From Methanobacterium sp. (GTDB lineage Archaea; Methanobacteriota; Methanobacteria; Methanobacteriales; Methanobacteriaceae), in the NCBI GenBank assembly GCA_003162115.1, contig PMMV01000021.1, positions 1-28,643 of the forward strand: 28,643 nt of DNA. The letters are read 5' to 3'. The position numbers were made by a program, and so were the translations under genes. The notes under the pieces were generated by a model. It was not told where the DNA came from, ran no database searches, and saw only the letters and a program-made list of their open reading frames with translations. Below are positions 25,251-28,643 of the stretch, one piece after another. Positions within the stretch are counted from its first letter, which is position 1, and each line of letters starts with the position of its first letter.

Positions 25251-25369
25251 AATATGAATAAATATTATTCCAATTTAAAATGAACATGATAGTACATTTA
25301 TACCATATCTAATCATTACATAAGATTATTTAATAAAATAGATTTTTAGTGTTTTACAAAGGTGATTTA

Positions 25370-26467
25370 GTGATAGACCCTTGGAGTTCAGCGATTTTAG
25401 ACTATGAAAAACTCATAGAACAGTTCGGTATTAAACCCTTCTCAAATCTTTTGGACGAGGTGGAGGACCCTCCTACATTGATGAAAAGAGGAATCATATT
25501 CGGCCATAGGGATTATGGAAGAATAGTCAAGGCAATGAGAGAAAAAAGTGGATTTGCAGTAGTTACCGGGATGATGCCCAGTGGTAAAATGCACATTGGC
25601 CATAAAATGATAGTAGATCAGTTAATATGGTACCAGAAGCAAGGAGCAGATATTTATATTCCAATAGCAGATATGGAATCCTACTCTGCTCGAGGTGTTG
25701 AATTTGAAAAATCCAGGGAACTAGCAATTACAGAGTACCTCACCAACTATATTGCTCTTGGACTGGACTTTAAAAAGAAAAATATACACACCTACCTCCA
25801 GTCAGAAAATAAAACTGTACAAAATCTTGCATATATATTAGGTCGTAGAGTTAATTTGAACGAAATGAAATCAATATACGGATTTTCTGGATCGACCAAT
25901 ATTTCACATCTATATGTTCCCCTTGTACAAGTTGCTGATATATTACAACCTCAGTTAGAGGAATTTGGAGGTCCTAAACCAACTGTTGTTCCTGTCGGTC
26001 CTGACCAAGACCCTCATATCAGATTAACCAGGGACATTGCAGAAAGGTTCAAAAACAAATTCAAATTCATAACACCTTCATCAACATACCATAGATTTAT
26101 TACAGGATTAACAGGAGATAAAATGTCAAGCAGTAAACCAAAAACTGCTATATTCCTAAGTGAAAGCCCCGAAGTAGCAGAAAAAAAAATTAAATCTGCA
26201 AAAACCGGTGGAAAAGAAAGTTTAGAGGATCAACGCCTCCTCGGCGGTATACCTGAAGACTGTGTTGTTTATGAAATGCTTCTTTATCATCTAATTAATT
26301 CAGAAAACGAACTGAAGGAGATCTATCATAACTGTAAAAACGGTACTACTATGTGCGGTGAGTGTAAAACCATGGCATCATTGAAAATTAGAAAATTCTT
26401 TGAAAAATTATCAAAACGGAGGATAATTGCAGAAAATGATGCAAGGAAGATTTTAAGTAGGAACTAG
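25370..26467 (+). CDS. trpS: tryptophanyl-tRNA synthetase
   Basis: A class I synthetase charging tRNA-Trp, 365 residues in the chosen form. The signature HIGH motif reads HIGH at 75-78 within SGKMHIGH, and KMSKS reads KMSSS at 251-255. [15 protein letters not shown] after the Rossmann core is typical of archaeal/eukaryotic TrpRS. A Cys cluster C-x6-C-x2-C (322, 329, 332) lies near the C-terminus. The start was set at GTG 25370: the GGTGAT site at 25361-25366 lies inside the longer frame that begins at GTG 25349, at the same spacing seen before other genes here, and the protein then opens with MIDPWSS. It has no adjacent trp biosynthesis gene. Confidence 0.95.
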   Translation: MIDPWSSAILDYEKLIEQFGIKPFSNLLDEVEDPPTLMKRGIIFGHRDYGRIVKAMREKSGFAVVTGMMPSGKMHIGHKMIVDQLIWYQKQGADIYIPIADMESYSARGVEFEKSRELAITEYLTNYIALGLDFKKKNIHTYLQSENKTVQNLAYILGRRVNLNEMKSIYGFSGSTNISHLYVPLVQVADILQPQLEEFGGPKPTVVPVGPDQDPHIRLTRDIAERFKNKFKFITPSSTYHRFITGLTGDKMSSSKPKTAIFLSESPEVAEKKIKSAKTGGKESLEDQRLLGGIPEDCVVYEMLLYHLINSENELKEIYHNCKNGTTMCGECKTMASLKIRKFFEKLSKRRIIAENDARKILSRN

Positions 26468-26551
26468 ATAATAATACTAATCAAAAAATTGATGGCAATT
26501 CATAGATATTACTCACTAAATTAATCGATAATGTAAAGTGGAAGGGTTATT

Positions 26552-27187
26552 ATGCTAAAAAAAGAGAAATATGATGGATTTTTTGGAGGACTCTATAAAA
26601 GAAACGAAACTTTTTTAATGTTGTCGACAGCAATATTATTAATTTCTATTCTAATGGGTTATGCATTAGCAAGTGTTTTAAGCCCAGTTCTTGGCAGCAT
26701 ATTTGGTGATTTTAAAAGAAGAGTTGTTCAAGGACAAATCCAACTAACAACCATTTCAATATTCAGCAATAACCTCAAAGTTGCCCTTTTCATTTATGTT
26801 GGTGGACTGCTTTTTGGATCAGTTACTGCACTATATCTTATTACAAACGGCTTATTTATCGGATACGCAGGCACACAATTCCCTCTCGGAGATTACATTC
26901 TGTTTACTATCCCCCATGGAATTCTAGAGCTTATAGGTATTATAATATCTGGTGCAGCAGGATTTAGACTTGCTAGTTGTGTTTATCATATTTTTCAGGG
27001 ATTAACAAATATGAAGTCAGACATTTCCCGTGCAAACCAGTTTAAATATATATTGGAAATTAACATGGACGAGTTCTGGGAATCCATAAAATTGTTGGCG
27101 ATAGCTATCGTTTTTCTGATTGTAGCTGCATTTATCGAAGCCAATCTCAGCATTGCCTGGGGAAACTACATTAAATCAGTGCTCTGA
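26552..27187 (+). CDS. SpoIIM-like (DUF95) membrane protein
   Basis: The 211-residue protein has a charged N-terminus and about five hydrophobic segments (near 22-50, 75-95, 98-112, 118-145 and 178-200). IFSNNLKVAL (70-79), the TIPHGILELIGIIISGAAGF stretch in the fourth segment, and IEANLS near the end are the hallmarks of the stage II sporulation protein M family. In Bacillus, SpoIIM helps recruit the peptidoglycan remodelling complex during engulfment; archaea do not sporulate and the role of their members is unknown. GGAAGGG precedes the ATG. It is a single gene between trpS and thrC. Confidence 0.9.
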   Translation: MLKKEKYDGFFGGLYKRNETFLMLSTAILLISILMGYALASVLSPVLGSIFGDFKRRVVQGQIQLTTISIFSNNLKVALFIYVGGLLFGSVTALYLITNGLFIGYAGTQFPLGDYILFTIPHGILELIGIIISGAAGFRLASCVYHIFQGLTNMKSDISRANQFKYILEINMDEFWESIKLLAIAIVFLIVAAFIEANLSIAWGNYIKSVL

Positions 27188-27237
27188 CTACTTCAAGTTT
27201 GGTATAGATAATCTGAATATATTAAAAAAAATTAAAA

Positions 27238-27250
27238 AATATATTTAAAA
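27238..27250 (+). promoter_or_regulatory. candidate TATA box for thrC
   Basis: AATATATTTAAAA lies 57 bases before the thrC ATG and is identical to the 13-mer upstream of hisS. A leader of about 30 bases with AAGGTGAA would follow. Confidence 0.45.
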
Positions 27251-27306
27251 CAGTTAAAATGTAATTTTAATATAATTATAACAGTAAAAATTAACAAGGT
27301 GAAACC

Positions 27307-28503
27307 ATGATGAAGTGCATATCCTGTGGTGAACAATACGCCCTTGATGAAATTATTTACACTTGTAGAACGTGCGGATCCACTTTAGAAGTTGTTAGCA
27401 TCCCAGATGTATCGAAGGATATTTTTGAGTGCAGAAAATCGACTATGTGGAAGTATAAAGAATTCATGCCCGTTGACGAATCAAAGATAGTAAGCCTTGA
27501 AGAAGGAGGCACACCATTCTGCAAGTGCCAAAAACTTGGTGATAAACTAGGAATAGAACTTTACGTTAAAGTTGAAGGTTCGAATCCAACTGGAAGCTTT
27601 AAAGACAGAGGAATGAGTGTCGGAATAACGAAAGCTGTTGAATTAGGAGTTGAAACTGTAGGATGTGCATCAACAGGAAACACCTCAGCATCATTAGCAG
27701 CCTACGCTGCACGTGCAGGAAAACGCTGCATAGTACTTTTACCAGCAGGGAAAGTAGCACTTGGTAAACTCGCACAAGCAATGTTCCATGGTGCAGAAGT
27801 CTTCTCTGTAAAGGGCAACTTTGACGAAGCCCTTGAAACTATTACCGCCCTAGCTCTTGAAGGACAACTTTACCTTTTAAATTCAGTGAACCCCTTCCGT
27901 CTGGAAGGTCAAAAATCTATAGGATTTGAAGTGGTAGATGATCTGGGATGGAAATCCCCAGACAGAATCATTCTTCCTGTAGGCAATGCAGGAAACATAT
28001 CAGCAATATGGAAGGGTGTAAAAGAATTTTATGAAGCGGGTTTCATAGAAGATCTGCCTATGATGACTGGTATACAAGCAGAAGGAGCAGCACCGATAGC
28101 TAATGCCGTTCGAAAGGGTAAAAGTAGTATTGAACCCGTTATTAATCCTGAGACAGTTGCAACCGCCATAAGGATAGGTGCACCTGTAAGTGCTCAGAAG
28201 GCACTCCGGGCCATATATGATTCTAATGGAATGGCAGAAACCGTGACAGATAATGAGATATTAAGTGCGCAAAAATTACTTGCCAGAACCGAAGGAATTG
28301 GTGTTGAGCCTGCGTCAGCTGCATCAATTGCTGGGCTTTTAAAGCTTATTGAGAGTGGAGAAGTAGATAAGGGAGAGCAGGTGGTTTGTATTGTAACAGG
28401 TCACCTTTTAAAAGATCCTAATACTGCCATAAATGCTTGTGTTGAACCAGTTGAGATTGAGGCTAATGTTGAAGCGCTTTCTAAGATTATTAACCCGCAA
28501 TAG
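27307..28503 (+). CDS. thrC: threonine synthase
   Basis: This pyridoxal-phosphate enzyme makes threonine from O-phosphohomoserine. The 398-residue protein starts with a zinc-ribbon-like CISC (4-7) and CRTC (20-23), found in many archaeal threonine synthases. The cofactor lysine is Lys99 in NPTGSFKDRG. CASTGNTSASLAAYAARAG binds the phosphate and substrate, and GNAGN is the glycine loop. GGTGAA at 27298-27303, three bases before the ATG, sets the start; a second ATG follows at once. A regulatory domain is not present. It is a single gene with its own TATA candidate and a T-run after its stop. Confidence 0.97.
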   Translation: MMKCISCGEQYALDEIIYTCRTCGSTLEVVSIPDVSKDIFECRKSTMWKYKEFMPVDESKIVSLEEGGTPFCKCQKLGDKLGIELYVKVEGSNPTGSFKDRGMSVGITKAVELGVETVGCASTGNTSASLAAYAARAGKRCIVLLPAGKVALGKLAQAMFHGAEVFSVKGNFDEALETITALALEGQLYLLNSVNPFRLEGQKSIGFEVVDDLGWKSPDRIILPVGNAGNISAIWKGVKEFYEAGFIEDLPMMTGIQAEGAAPIANAVRKGKSSIEPVINPETVATAIRIGAPVSAQKALRAIYDSNGMAETVTDNEILSAQKLLARTEGIGVEPASAASIAGLLKLIESGEVDKGEQVVCIVTGHLLKDPNTAINACVEPVEIEANVEALSKIINPQ

Positions 28504-28517
28504 ATTCATCACACCAA

Positions 28518-28526
28518 TTTTTTTTT
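28518..28526 (+). terminator. oligo-T after thrC
   Basis: T9 at 28518-28526 lies 15 bases past the thrC stop codon. The remaining bases to the window end hold no gene that I can see. Confidence 0.45.
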
Positions 28527-28643
28527 AAAAAATCTGAACTATTTCTATATCCTAATTTTTTCCACATCACTAAATACAACACGATTTGTCATGGGCTGTC
28601 CCAATATGATATGGATCATGATGACATGACCCATTAGCATATA

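Noticed and set aside
25349..25369. Upstream GTG as the trpS start
   Set aside because: The GGTGAT ribosome site falls within these codons and is correctly placed for the GTG at 25370.
28585..28643. Stretch with ATGATGA and facing ATGGG/CCCAT near the window end, reminiscent of a C/D-box small RNA
   Set aside because: Only one C-box-like element is inside the window and no D box (CTGA) with a proper guide could be placed; the sequence is cut by the edge.

Overview
The window reads as a piece of a methanogen chromosome, most likely order Methanobacteriales and probably genus Methanobacterium. The evidence is AT-rich intergenic DNA, archaeal replication factor C genes, a group 3 [NiFe] hydrogenase large subunit, an F420H2:NADP oxidoreductase, class I HMG-CoA reductase, an archaeal splicing endonuclease, and ribosome binding sites of the GGTGAT type with frequent TTG and GTG starts. 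No insertion sequence, phage gene, CRISPR array, rRNA or tRNA gene was found. It is mostly ordinary core genome, and I see no obvious new multi-gene system.

Layout. Positions 1-1440 hold the 3' part of a hydrogenase large subunit, followed by a hairpin and oligo-T tract. Positions 1691-5480 carry a two-domain roadblock/LC7 protein and then rfcS-rfcL, whose stop and start codons abut. A minus-strand gene (5531-6235) looks like a PP-loop ATPase relative that has lost its PP-loop. Positions 6507-9310 carry a GXGXG beta-helix protein, a DedA membrane protein and an HtpX protease with an EF-hand loop. Positions 9389-11008 are a minus-strand group: aroD, an S26-like serine/lysine peptidase and a YwbE-like small protein. 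Positions 11263-15078 hold a tiny Cys-containing frame, an unrecognised conserved protein, sucD, hmgA and a VIT/CCC1-type membrane protein. Positions 15142-16917 are minus-strand aroE and a TatD-like hydrolase. After a 484-base gap comes a 61-residue protein that is 31% methionine. From 17896 to the end all genes are on the plus strand: RNA ligase partner PIN protein, hisS, hisI, PINA-type ATPase, TIM-barrel isomerase/endonuclease, fno, hxlB, endA, trpS, SpoIIM-like membrane protein, thrC.

Functions. The genes cover redox and cofactor supply (hydrogenase, fno), amino acid synthesis (aroD, aroE, hisI, thrC), isoprenoid lipid synthesis (hmgA), the incomplete reductive TCA route (sucD), pentose supply (hxlB), tRNA maturation and charging (endA, trpS, hisS), and DNA replication and repair (rfcS, rfcL, PINA). 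Several starts were moved inward because a strong GGTGAT-type site lies inside the longer frame: 11363, 17896 and 25370. The points most worth a second look are the degenerate PP-loop protein, the EF-hand in HtpX, the methionine-rich mini-protein, the S26-like peptidase with its long luminal spacer, and the hydrogenase subunit with no polyferredoxin gene after it.
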